A DNA stretch of 64,000 nucleotides. Origin: Turritopsis dohrnii. Lineage: Eukaryota; Cnidaria; Hydrozoa; Anthoathecata; Oceaniidae. The DNA lies in NCBI GenBank assembly GCA_027922465.2, contig BQMF02000271.1:124001-188000 (forward strand), given 5' to 3'. Positions 24,186 to 34,942 of this stretch are shown here, piece after piece. The first letter of the stretch is position 1. Every line of letters starts with the position of its first letter. A program made the position numbers and the translations under genes. The notes beneath the pieces were generated by a model. The model saw nothing but the letters and a program-made list of their open reading frames with translations. It was not told the origin of the DNA and did no database searches.

Positions 24186-24230
24186 GTAGGGTTAGGATCA
24201 GTATTAGGGTTAGGTTTAGTGTTACGGTGG
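24186..24230 (+). repeat. Degenerate TTAGGG-like repeats
   Basis: Contains GTAGGGTTAGG and TTAGGGTTAGG imperfect units in intron 1 of the HECT gene. A similar short stretch occurs at 43603-43635. These look like interstitial telomere-type repeats. Confidence 0.5.
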
Positions 24231-24610
24231 GAAAAGGAAATAAAGCTTTACAGTTTTATGTCTAGCTCTGGAGGACGACACAATGACAATAATACTGAAA
24301 TTATTTTTCCTTCATCAGGTTCTGGAATTTCTTGTTGAGCGTGGGGTTGATGATGAAGTTGTGAAACGATTTGAAAGAGAAAAGGTAGGGAAACTGAATG
24401 AGCTTATAATAATATATACACATGTTCTTGTGAAAAATCAGCTAGTGTAAGATAAGCTGGTGAGATATCGGCCATTTCTGGAAACCGACAAGTAAGGGTT
24501 CAGTTATGGCTTAATGTGCTAGTTTTATTTCTTTAAGTTGCTGAGGAATGTTTTTGAAACTTGGCACCAAGTATTATATGTGTGGCTATATATAGTTTTA
24601 TATATATATA

Positions 24611-26033
24611 GCTGCAGTTAAAATTGGCAAAGCATGTGGCCCAGACACTATAACAGCAAAAGACTTAAATCTTGATAGTGAAAGTGCAATCGTCGGACTA
24701 GAAAATGTTGTCAGGCGCAGCTTATCCACAGGAAAATTCCCCTCAAAATGGAAAGTTTCAAAAGTTTCTGCAATATTTAAAAAAGGCTCGAAATCTGATT
24801 GCTCAAACTATCGTCCAATCTCCCTGCTCTCCATACCAAGCAAAATCGTTGAACACCTCATATGTTCTCAAGTGAACAACCATTTAAGAGAACATAACTT
24901 GCAAACGGAACACCAATGGGGATTTCGCCCTCAACGATCAGCTGAAGGCGTGGTTCTGAATATGACTGAAAAGTGGCGAAAGGCCATCGATTCTGGTAAA
25001 ACCGTGGCTGTATTATTCATAGATTTTCGTAAAGCATTCGACACCGTTTCACACCCCATCCTTATAAAGAAACTTAGTGCTTGTGGTTTCTCGGGTGAAT
25101 TTCTAGCATACCTTGAAAGTTACCTGTCAGATCATGAACAATTTGCAGTCTTAAATGGAACTAAATCAAACCTTGCAAAGGTAGAATCTGGAGTACCACA
25201 AGGTTCACTGATTGGTCCACCAAGCTTCTCCTTAAATGTAAACGATATGGAGGAGAATGTGGACTGTGACTTAGACCAACTTGCCGACGACTCGACAGCG
25301 CACATCACCGGCCCCTCAATTGATAGTGTCATGATGAATTTAAAGAAATGCGCTGGTCAACTTGAGTCATATTCCAAACGAAACTCTTTGACAATCCATC
25401 CCGATAAATGCTCTTATGAACATTGAAGTATCTGGTAAAAGTGTTGATACCGTGAACTCGACCAAATGCCTGGGCATAACAATTGATGATGAACTGAAAT
25501 GGGACACTCATGTCCAAAAAGTCTCAAAAAGATTCAGTGTCAAAGTAAAAAAACTTTATCAAATGAGGGGAATTCCAAAATCCACATTATCAACAATCTA
25601 TTTCCAAGGAATCTTACCATCAATTCTATATGGTATTCTCATATGGGGAAATTGCACACCCTCACTCATGTCTAACATCGACAAAGTCCATATCAGAGCT
25701 GCTCGTTTTATCAATCGTTTGAAAAAATCTGTCCCAGATTCTGCTGTCCTTAGTACAGTAAAGTGGCAACCCATTATTAACTACTATAAAAGAAGCATCG
25801 CTTGCAAAGCATACAAAATTTATAATGGTCTTTCTTCACCACTGCTAACAGATCTTATCAAAAAATCAACCTCACGTGCTAACAGAAATGCCCTCAAAAT
25901 CGATCTTCCATCATTCAAGTATATGGATCATAAACGATCATTTCAATATAGAGCACCAATTCTCTGGAATAATATTCCAAATTCGATCAGGGAGAAAAAC
26001 TCACAATGTACAATGCCTATAAACAAGCGTTGA
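24611..26033 (+). pseudogene. LINE-C reverse transcriptase
   Basis: One frame from 24611 to 25426 has GKACGPDTI, NYRPISLLS, QWGFRPQRS, DFRKAFDTVSHP, GVPQGSLIGP and a LADDST box in place of the usual (Y/F)ADD. A +1 frameshift near 25413 moves into the frame 25416-26033 with LGITIDDELKWDTH and a C-terminal part ending in a degraded tail. It is inactive because of 5' truncation and frameshift. Confidence 0.85.
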
Positions 26034-26621
26034 AAAACTCTGATGCCATCAACAAGATAAACTTTAAAATTACTGGAAGAGCCATACATTATAAAGATTA
26101 CGTTTATTATTAAAAAGTATTTAATTTATACACTTTTCTATAGCATTTTCCTTTTGTTCCATTTCAAGTTTTAATTGCTCAATTTTTATTCTCAGCCAAA
26201 TTAATCCAGTCTTACTTTGTGCCATGGGTTCCTATTTTCAGGCCAAGTGTATTTCTAGCCCTCTTTGGCTCGCCTTGTGTTTTCCCATGTGCGCGATTTT
26301 GCCTCTTATTCTCAATTCTAGTTTTGTCTACACCATTTTCCCAATTTAATTTAAAGTCATTTTAACTAGTATTTTATATTTTTACGATATTTTATTACAT
26401 ACATTTTTTTTACTTTTAAATTTTAGATTCCAAATTCTTTTTCTCTTTGCTAGCTCTCAAGTCTAATTTTTCCACATTGCCCAAATTTAATCTAAGTCTT
26501 CTGTGATCTTGTGGGCTTTTTACTTTTTTGTTTATTTATCTAGTAGGTCCACATCAGTGATTTACTGCCTTATATATATTAGTTGTATATATCAGCGGAA
26601 GAAATAATAAAAACACAGTTT

Positions 26622-26667
26622 TTCTCAATACTCAGAGTTTCATGCTCTCGCAATCGTCAGTTGAGAA
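26622..26667 (-). ncRNA. Hammerhead ribozyme motif of the Penelope-like element
   Basis: On the minus strand the order is stem I (TTCTCAA), core CTGACGA, stem II with a GAGA loop (TTGC/GCAT, one T-T mismatch next to the core), core GAAA, a very short stem III (CTC/GAG) and a TA cleavage position, then stem I again (TTGAGAA, seven perfect pairs). This fits the CUGANGA...GAAA...UH consensus and the short-stem-III form known from Penelope-like elements. It is on the element's coding strand, downstream of the ORF. Confidence 0.75.
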
Positions 26668-26732
26668 TAAAAATTTACAATGTGATGGTATCTTTGACGT
26701 CAAGTTGCAATGTGACGTCAATAGACTTTCAA

Positions 26733-28850
26733 TCAATCTTTAGTGTCAAATTTATTAAGCGTATACTTGTTTAGATGGCGGCACTTAGAAATGAGCTCCG
26801 ATCTAGAGTTGAGCAAATTATCTTTGTCGTACAACGCAATCTCTAACTTTTCATTGAGACATAGGTTGCACTTGTAGCTACTTGGGTTGTACGGTATACA
26901 TTTACGAATAATTTCCCATCTCAGTTGAGGTGCTTGATTTGCCTTTTTCATTTTCCATATTTCTTTAGACAGTTCAGTCTCAGTGGCATACTTTTCGTAT
27001 TTAAATGATTTTTGGTGGTTTGCATATCGTTTCTTGAATGTTGTCTCAGCTAAGCCTATGTATGATTTTTCCTGGTAGTTTGGATCATTCGATGTTAGTG
27101 TTGCCTTATATACAATGTTTGTGGATAGACACTTTCCATTCATGGGGCAGCTCTCCTTTCTGACACAGTTACACGTTCGATGGTCATTGATGTTGTTGTC
27201 ATTAGCCATAACTGTTTGGTTGTGATTGTTTATGAAAGTTTTCATGTTTTTCATGCAGCTATAGCTTATCTTCACTGTATTGCGGTTAAATAATTTGTGG
27301 AACTTGGAATGTCGAGGAAAGTGGTGATCTATAGGGGAGAGGAACTTTTTTCCGATATTGGTGGAGACGTTTAGGCTGTATGGTGGGTTAAACCAAATAA
27401 CATTTCGTTTTCTTGGATTGGATTGGTTGTTTGGCGTTGGTGGATGATAATTTAATTTGACGTTGAATCCAGATTTCTTTAAAGCTTCTTCGTAATCTTT
27501 CGTTGATTCTAAAAATATTTGCTGGTTGCTGGAATGTTCTGATAGTCTTTTTTCGATTGATTTTGGTAGCTGTTTTATAATGTTGGCAGGATGATTTGAT
27601 TTTGCGTTGATGTATTTGATTTCACTGTCGGGTTTATGATATGGTCTGTATGTGCCATCATTGAGGTTCATAGTTATATCTAAGTAATCAACGATCTTTC
27701 TGTTGCTCTCGATAACAATTTCTAAACCTTCTCTTTTGAAAAGAGCTTGCATATGTTTCTTTATTTTCTCTGTTTTAGGGCCACTAACATTTTCAAAAAC
27801 TGCTAACCCATCGTCTCTGTACAAACCTATGTTTTCCTTGTCGTAGTGAATACTAAGCCTATTGAGCATATATAAACCAACTAGCTCGCACACCTCTGCT
27901 CCATCGTATGCACCCATGGTGACATCAAATATTTCGTTTCCCTTTTTCATCCAAACGTTTCCATCGTTGAACAAAAGGGACTTTCGTGAGTGATAAATAG
28001 CGCGTATATCGTCATCGCTTACGTGTACATGTTGCTTGGCAAAGTTTAAAGCATTTGTCAATAACCTTTTTGTGATTGATGGATAAAAATCCTTGACATC
28101 AAACATTATAAATACCATTTTACTTTTATTTTCCAAGCTGCAAAACCAATCTATAACTTGCTTTGTGTTTCGCCACTGGTTTACTTTTAACTTTTCTCGT
28201 AGCTTCGCGTTAATGTTATCCAAACAAACCTTGCTAATTCTCCCTATTTCGTTTTTTGCTGGGTTGATAAGTCTGACTTTTGGGTTGTTTTGAAAATTCG
28301 GCTTATGGTCTTTAAGTGTTATGAAACAATTGTCCTTACCATTTGTAAACATTCGGGGCAATATATTTCTACCATTAGCAATTTCTTTTCCTTGTTTATT
28401 GATGTTGTTGTCGACAGACTCGGTGGTTCTCTTGTACGTTGTTGTTATCGAATCGTGCATAAGCTTATTGTATTCTTCTTTGGTAAGTAAGTACACGTTT
28501 GAGGTTTTATCTGCAAATGTTAGAGTCTTATCGTTTTCTCTAATGGTCATCAAGTCACTTTTCAATTTGTTTTGAAAATCGCTGTTCGTCTTTCGAAACT
28601 TTACACGTTTAACTATATCAAATAAATCTCGTTCGAAAGCTTTCAATTCGTTGATTTGTGGTGGACAGTTCAATGATTTCAAGCCGTACGTTTCTGGTTG
28701 CAGGTTGTCGTCATTCTTGTCGTGAAAATATGCTTTCCAACGTATTCGCTTAATAAAAAGTTCGATTTTCTCAATCAATTGTAGTCTATAACTTCTTTCC
28801 GATGGAATTGGAATGTTCTTGTATGAATAGTCGAACTGCAGTTTTTCCAT
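26733..28850 (-). CDS. Penelope-like RT and GIY-YIG endonuclease, intact
   Basis: An uninterrupted 705-residue frame starts at the ATG at 28850. The RT core shows FIMFDVKDFYPSIT (first catalytic Asp) and LYRDDGLAV (the DD pair). A Cys-rich linker (CNCVRKESCPMNGKCLS) precedes the GIY-YIG domain (YKATL ... KSYIGLAETTFKKRYANHQ), with Arg and a C-terminal SYKCNLCLNEKLEI segment, the usual layout of Penelope proteins with an endonuclease. Length and motif completeness suggest a recently active copy. It lies in the opposite orientation to the HECT gene whose intron it occupies. Confidence 0.93.
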   Translation of the reverse strand: MEKLQFDYSYKNIPIPSERSYRLQLIEKIELFIKRIRWKAYFHDKNDDNLQPETYGLKSLNCPPQINELKAFERDLFDIVKRVKFRKTNSDFQNKLKSDLMTIRENDKTLTFADKTSNVYLLTKEEYNKLMHDSITTTYKRTTESVDNNINKQGKEIANGRNILPRMFTNGKDNCFITLKDHKPNFQNNPKVRLINPAKNEIGRISKVCLDNINAKLREKLKVNQWRNTKQVIDWFCSLENKSKMVFIMFDVKDFYPSITKRLLTNALNFAKQHVHVSDDDIRAIYHSRKSLLFNDGNVWMKKGNEIFDVTMGAYDGAEVCELVGLYMLNRLSIHYDKENIGLYRDDGLAVFENVSGPKTEKIKKHMQALFKREGLEIVIESNRKIVDYLDITMNLNDGTYRPYHKPDSEIKYINAKSNHPANIIKQLPKSIEKRLSEHSSNQQIFLESTKDYEEALKKSGFNVKLNYHPPTPNNQSNPRKRNVIWFNPPYSLNVSTNIGKKFLSPIDHHFPRHSKFHKLFNRNTVKISYSCMKNMKTFINNHNQTVMANDNNINDHRTCNCVRKESCPMNGKCLSTNIVYKATLTSNDPNYQEKSYIGLAETTFKKRYANHQKSFKYEKYATETELSKEIWKMKKANQAPQLRWEIIRKCIPYNPSSYKCNLCLNEKLEIALYDKDNLLNSRSELISKCRHLNKYTLNKFDTKD

Positions 28851-30442
28851 TACTTCAGTATGAATTCAAGTAGAGTGCTCTACTAATATTAGTTGTATAT
28901 ATGTATATCTTATATATGATTTGTATATAGCTCTCCACCTTCTTTACCAAATAAATTAATAATAATAATAATAATAAATTAATAATGATATTGCTGTTAA
29001 GTTAATGGAAGAAAGAAAGCAGCGAGTTTTACCAGAGCCTTCACTGGAAGAGGATCATGTAGTGATATCTGTCAGGCATCCAGAACTCTCTGTTCTTTGT
29101 AGAATTTTTAAATCATCCGATTGCATGTGTGCTGTGTATGATTGGGCAGGCTCCTTGACAATCCATCCAGAGTATTTTTATTTAACAACCCCAAATAGAA
29201 AGCCTATCCAGCCATCTTCTAATGTAAGTCTGTTTGAGAAAACTGTATTAACTATGGTTGAATGTGACTCACCCATCCCACTCGAAGATGAAAATGAAAT
29301 AGCATGGTCTGGATTTAGTAATGGTGATTATGACATGTATTCAGATGAGGAGGTAAATAGATTTGTGGCACAGTTACAAGAAGAAAGTGCTAGTGGAGAT
29401 GGTCATTTCATGTCGTGTTCATGCAACTTGAAAAATATGTTTATTGAACTACGTGATGAAATCATGTCACATGATGGCAAAACTTTTATATGTCACCGTC
29501 GACCAAGTTCTTTTTGGAAAACACTATTTCGGCAAAATACTGACTTTGGTGAAACAAGTCGAGTAATATGGTCAGGTGAACCATGCACTGACGAAGGGGG
29601 TCCATTTCGTGAGTTTTTGTTGCATTCTATGGAGAATCTTCCTTTGCTTAGTACACATTTTTTTGGCGTTGCTCCATACCTGCTTTTCACTGCATCACCG
29701 GAGGCGGTTCTCAAAAAACATTACTTCTTTTTGGGGCAATTATCAGCTCTTGCAATCGTTTTGATTGGTCGTGGACCACAGAACATGCATCCAGACTTTG
29801 TTGATTACATATTTCACAGAAAGTTACCAACTGGCATCACTAATGCTGATGATGGGGAGCTAACTTTCAAGTTAGAGCAAATACGAAATGGAGACAATTC
29901 ATGCCTTCTTGATGCAAACATTGTTCCTGAAAAATCTGTGGAAGAAAACATCAGCTTGTTTTCAAAATATTTTTGTTTCATTTCAAAAAATGCTGCTGTT
30001 GATCAATTTTGTTCTGGTCTCAAATCCATAATGCCACAAATAATTGATAAAGCTTGCTGCATGAGGCGTTTTTTTTGTGGTAGACTCTGCCGAACTGACT
30101 CTAGTGCAAGTGCGTGCAGTACTAGAGTTTCATAAACTTGGTCCTTCTGGAAGCAACTTGGAAAATGAAGAAGATGATGCTATCTTAGAATTTGAATTAT
30201 TTTTGAGTGAAATTGAAGATGGCGCGAATGGAATATCACTAAAGGATTTCCTTAAATTTGCTGCTGCAACCGATCGTATCCCATTGTTTGGATTTCACGA
30301 AAGTATTGAAGTTCATTTCTGCAGTGGTGACAAGTTACCTCATTCGTCCACTTGTGGTTTGATTGTTTACCTCCCATTACCTTTGACGAGAGAAAAACTA
30401 TACATTTCTATCCAAGAAAGTATTGGCTTTGGAAGCTTATAA

Positions 30443-32342
30443 AGAAGTTATTTTGTTTTTAGTTTGTTTTTGTTACTTTTTTTTTCAGAATTTCTTCTGT
30501 ACTGTCCAGAGAGATATGGTCAAATCTTACAAGTGTTGATTTGTTAAATGTTTTCTTCTTTCTTCTTTCTTCTGGTAATAACAATATTGGTTTGATATAC
30601 AGTGCATACACGAAGGAATTTAGTTCTTTGATTTTATAAAATGGTTTTTATCTTGACGAGTGCTAATTTTGTTGAAATCACGTTGTAGCTATATGCTTGT
30701 AATATAAACGATTTGAAGCATGTGTAGTATAACATTTGATTTTTATCTTTCATCTTGATCAGGGCAGTTATGGTTTTGTTCTTTTAGCGTTATCATATCG
30801 CTCCTAATTATGTTTATGCCTTTTTAAATCATAGGGATTTAAATTTGTATTTGTATCGAAACGTTACCAGGTTTTGAAGGATTTTTTTTAAAAAGATTTT
30901 TAAAATGCTTTTTTGGTTTTGCATACAGTGTTCTACCATCTTCACACATGTTCCTGACTCTGAAACATAATATGTTGACTTTTTTGTTAGTTATCATTTA
31001 ACTATTAGTTTAACTCTGTTTAAGATACAACTTAACTGTGCATTCTTCGATCTGTTTGATTTTTTTGTCCTTTTCTAGTTTTCCAGCAGTTTTCACAATT
31101 CAACTTCGGCTCGGCGAATATTTGAAAAATAGCTCATTTCATTTTCTTTTATCACACCTCAACCCCAGGAAGTTTTTCTTTTCGAGAAAATGAACGCACT
31201 ATCCTCACAATGGAAAAGTGAAAACAGTCCTGAGGACGAGGTTACACTTAGATAAAAACGATCAGTGAGCTGTGTAGTATTCTCAGCTCATTGCTGATTC
31301 TGTTTTAAATGTGTGTAAATCAGCTACTTTTGTTACTTCTGTATATTGAAGTTTTTGTTATGAACAGAAAGATCTATGATGTTATGTTTGTTGACTGCAT
31401 AGTAATACATTTCTTGAGAGCCCAGTGATAAAAGTGAGCTCCCTATGTCAAAGCTGGGGGTCTCTTTTCAGTTTTTACTAGCTAATATAATCTATGACAT
31501 GAAAATACTAACACAAATGTGATACTTGAACCAATAAAGCCTAAAAATTACCACAAATTGGGCATAATTGAAAAAAAAAATCAAAAAACAGTGCAAAACC
31601 CAAATTTTCAATTTCTCAATATAAAGGAGCATAACTTCAGATTGGATGAATATTTTCACAAGAAATTTGATATAGTTATACCTTGACATTAGAAAAATTA
31701 GCTGGTGTAAAAACATTTCACAATTTTCATGTATTCATATGATGACATCACTAATTATGTCAAAACTATACGAAAAATGACCACTTGTAGATAAGCCAAG
31801 CTACCTATGTATAAATACTTGTATAGCATTTGGATAGTAAAAATAAGCATATTTTCCTAATAAAAACACAATTTCAACATAATAAATTTCCCTATAGCTG
31901 TTAAAAAACATGGTGTAACAAGAAAATATTGTAACCAGAACTAAATTTTATTTGAACGCCACTGTCTACCCGGTAAATTGAAGAATTTTTGTGAAGCAAA
32001 GCAAAATCTGTATAGCCTGATCACAGAAATTTGCAAATTTAGGATAATGTGAATAAAGGATTCAAAAAAAACAAAACAGAATATAAGCTGAATCAGTATT
32101 TTGGGCAAAAAAGAAGTGGACCGTGAACCCACCTGTAATAAAAAAAAGTCAATTGCTGTCGACAAACACACCGGTGTGTAAAATATGTGAAAGCGGTCAA
32201 AATTTTTTTTTTGATTTCTGATTCAGTATAAAATTTGAGGAATTCTCATAAAATTTCAGACCGTTCCGCCAACAGGTTAAGCCACACCAGGCAAAAATTT
32301 ATGGGAGCGGGTCACATTGACCCCGCGTCAGAACAAGTAGGC
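30443..32342. other. No recognised feature
   Basis: This region lies downstream of the HECT gene. It is AT-rich with only short chance frames. I see no repeat matched elsewhere in the window and no RNA gene. Confidence 0.55.
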
Positions 32343-33469
32343 TTAAAAGTGATTAAGTAGTTGTAAGTAAAGCAGTTCCGCATCATTTCGTGACTTGGGT
32401 ATTGAAAGTCCATGCCCTCTAATTGTTCTGACAGCCAATTGAGCAAACTCGTCACTGCAGCATAATACTGGCGACCGCTTAGTAAATCCTTGTGCGATTT
32501 GTATGACTTGTAAGCTCACATCTTTCAGACAATTATGGTCAGATAATTCATTCAGAATTTCTGGTTTTCCGCCTGGGGCTTCAGCGTTTTGACTCTTTCT
32601 AATATTATGCTTGTTCCATAATAAAAGTACTTCTGCTAGTTCATCTGCCAATACAGGGTAAAAGCAAAATCGTAGACACTCCACTTGAATCGGGTCACTG
32701 TCATCGTACAAACCAGAATCGCGAAGGTCCTTGAAATAATTCATCCACCATTGCAGGTAAAATTTTTTGAGAAACGACCACCAGGCTTCCATCCTCTGAT
32801 TAGATGTTGATTTTCCAAACATAAAAGTAGTGTCACCAAGTGTCGAGTGTCGACGAAAATGGCGTTGTAACCCAGCGATGATCGAGTTTTCAACGCCTCT
32901 ATCACCTCTTATAGCACGAGCAGTTCCATGTATTCGTTTTACGTAGTCCATGAAATATCCGGCAATAACTTCAGGATCTTTATTTGGACGGCATATTTCT
33001 AACCATAGAACTTATCTGCTGAATCCATCTATGCATCCGTGAATTGAAAAACCGAATGGCTTCAGCTTGTCATTACCGTCTAGGTGCCAGAGGAAATTTG
33101 GTCCTCTTGCTCTGTAGGTTCGGGAACAAGCTTCTTCTGTTGACGCAGTTTAACACCAGCAGGATCTAAATTTTTCAAACACAACCTGACTGTTTCATTA
33201 TCAACAGTAATACCCTTTGAGCGCAATATTTGACAAATTGCACGATATCCACGAGTCGAATTGCAACCTTTTAGTTCTTCTTTAACTGCTTTGATAACAA
33301 CGTTGATGTCAACATTCATATTTTTTCTTCTCTTCCCTTGCCCTCTTAAAATTCGGTGCAATGTCCTCAAGCTTATTACGATATCATGCCTGCTCTTCAG
33401 AAGTGCAATGATCTCCTGGTAGGTGAAACCATCATTGAAATATCTTTCGATAATCTTGTCTTTATCCAT
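32343..33469 (-). pseudogene. Integrase-core (DDE) transposase-like gene
   Basis: The ATG at 33469 (MDKDKIIERYF) starts a helix-turn-helix (YQEIIALLKSRHDIVISLRTLHRIL) and an IHF-like helical part. A frameshift near 33100 leads into the catalytic core, in which one stop (about 33013) follows CIDGFSR. Catalytic candidates are D in LWHLDGNDKLK, D in IRGDRGVEN and E in SNQRMEAWWSFLKK. This layout matches an integrase-core family widespread in fish and invertebrates. Function in the host is not known to me. Tandem repeats lie immediately upstream. Confidence 0.75.
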
Positions 33470-33569
33470 GTCTCTTTACGGAACTTAGTACATGAAATGC
33501 ATCGTACCACTTCTCCCACCATCTTGCGTTTCTTGTATTATAGTCACGTGTTATCACCACGTCACAAAC

Positions 33570-33720
33570 GAAAAAAACATGTCTTTTTATTAAACGCACT
33601 TTTTTCAACAAAAAAAAACATGTCTTTTTTTGGACGTACTTTTTTTTCAACAAAAAAAAACATGTCTTTTTATTGAACGCACTTTTTTCAACAAAAAAAA
33701 CCTTCCTTTTTTTTGGACGG
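33570..33720. repeat. 41-bp tandem repeat, about four copies
   Basis: The core AAACATGTCTTTTT followed by a CGCACTTTTTTCAAC-like segment recurs at 33578, 33619, 33661 and about 33701. Outward of it, 33715-33775 is an inverted match to 23570-23650. Confidence 0.85.
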
Positions 33721-33839
33721 ACTTTTTTTGAGTTTTCATGAAATAAAAACACATCCAAAATTTGGCACATACATGCCACCGTATGCTTTAGGCAGTTTCT
33801 GCGAAAAAACGTATCGTGAAGTGTGGAAGCAAATCGACA

Positions 33840-34880
33840 AAAGAACTGACGAAGAAACACAGGTTTGTATGCACGAAGGTATTGTTATTATTATAAAACG
33901 TTTTATTATTGTGTTTATTGCTAAACTTTTACTCGTATTAGCACGTGGAAAATCATATTTAGATATACAGAAGAAGTGCAGTAAAGTTTTTAAAAATTAG
34001 CTGCAGAAAGATCGAACGAACAAAAGGTATTATTATAAAACTTTTATTTTTGATTAATAAAAGAACAAGTTAGGTATATGTATTTGTATTTAAATGTATT
34101 TAAATGTTGGTTTACGTTTTAGTTATCAAATATCGCTTTACAGAAGAAAGTGTAGTGAAGAAATGCAGAACAAAATGATGTTTATTTACACAGTAAGGAA
34201 TGGTTTTAATTTAGTTTTGAAAGATTAAATACTATAGCTTTGAATAGATATCTTATTATATGAGTTCTTTCGTTTAGTTTATATGCTGCTGGATGAAAAA
34301 CGAAGACGAGAGTAATTTGTTTTGGTAACGCGCGCTATTATTATTTTTATAGTTAGCAAAGAAGATTTGATTTATTTATTTACAGATCAATTAAAAGTGG
34401 TCCCACAGCTATGACTGTTTTCCTTTCTCATGGCTGTGGAAGTAGGGAACGTGTTATGCTGTCAAATTGTATCTATTGACGATGTTTGATATTTTGTCTG
34501 CATGCCTTTCTGTCAGCCATTTATGCCTATTGTTTTGCTTTGCTTAAATATGGTTGCAGTAGTAGTAGTTATTGTAGCTGTTCTTTACTGAAATCTTTTT
34601 CTTTTAGGTCAGAAAAGAAAAAGTGTAGCTATTTATATACGAAATTTACAAATGTATAAATGAAACACATGGTATGTTGAGAAGGTTATTTAAGAGAAGA
34701 ATGGATTATGTATTTCATTGCGATTGTACTACAAAAAAGAAGCATTGCTGGGGTATATTTTTCTTCAGTTTATATTTGCTTACGGCATTCATTATTTTGC
34801 GTTATCTTAATTGCTAGGACAACAGAATCTTGCATGTTTGAAATGAATGTTTTTATAACAGAGCAATTTTATAACAGGTA
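33840..34880 (+). repeat. Long repeat R2, direct copy of R1
   Basis: Aligns block by block with 21840-22960, including GGTATTATTATAAAAC, GAAGAAAGTGTAGTGAAGAA, TTTTGGTAACGCGCGCT and GGTCAGAAAAGAAAAAGTG. Divergence and indels are substantial. It has no recognisable protein. Confidence 0.7.
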
Positions 34881-34942
34881 AATTACATTCACCAGTCAGT
34901 ACAACTCTAGTTTTCTCCTTCTGGTCACCTTTCGATCTGGTT

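Larger units (their letters stand above)
26593..28885 (-). mobile_element. Penelope-like retroelement inserted in LINE-C
   Basis: A 17-bp direct repeat, ATATTAGTTGTATATAT, flanks the element at 26576-26592 and 28886-28902. It consists of one long open reading frame on the minus strand, with a hammerhead motif downstream (26622-26667). Penelope-like elements encode an RT joined to a GIY-YIG endonuclease and make variable-length target duplications. Confidence 0.85.
24605..28988 (+). mobile_element. LINE-C, 5'-truncated non-LTR element with AAT tail
   Basis: Coding begins abruptly at about 24611, in the middle of an RT domain, as expected for incomplete target-primed reverse transcription. The 3' untranslated part runs 26034-26592 and, after an inserted Penelope-like element, 28903-28988, ending in (AAT)n. 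It fills the intron of the HECT gene just before its main exon. Confidence 0.75.
24064..30442 (+). pseudogene. G2E3-like HECT ubiquitin ligase with frameshift
   Basis: Exon 1 (24064-24108, Kozak-like AAAAATGG) and exon 2 (24319-24384) are both phase 0 and encode a short helical N-terminus like the SAM-like start of this family. The large exon is open from about 28981. It carries the HECT domain (IWSGEPCTDEGGPFREFL, HYFFLGQLSALAI) and continues to 30442 with a catalytic Cys block LPHSSTCGL. A one-base shift in an 8-T run at 30069-30076 separates the main HECT part from its last 120 residues. HECT ligases pass ubiquitin from an E2 through that Cys to substrates. The acceptor of exon 3 is not visible because a LINE tail of AAT repeats abuts it. 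It could be a real pseudogene or a homopolymer sequencing error. Confidence 0.8.

Noticed and set aside
24186..24230. True telomere or chromosome end
   Set aside because: Only a few degenerate TTAGGG-like units, surrounded by ordinary sequence on both sides.
33462..33860. 132-residue minus-strand open frame rich in Lys and Phe
   Set aside because: It is an open reading through the 41-bp AT-rich tandem repeats. Its composition reflects poly-A/T runs.
21840..34880. R1 and R2 as long terminal repeats of one LTR retrotransposon
   Set aside because: They are diverged, lack clear TG...CA ends, and the DNA between them encodes no Gag-Pol of LTR type.
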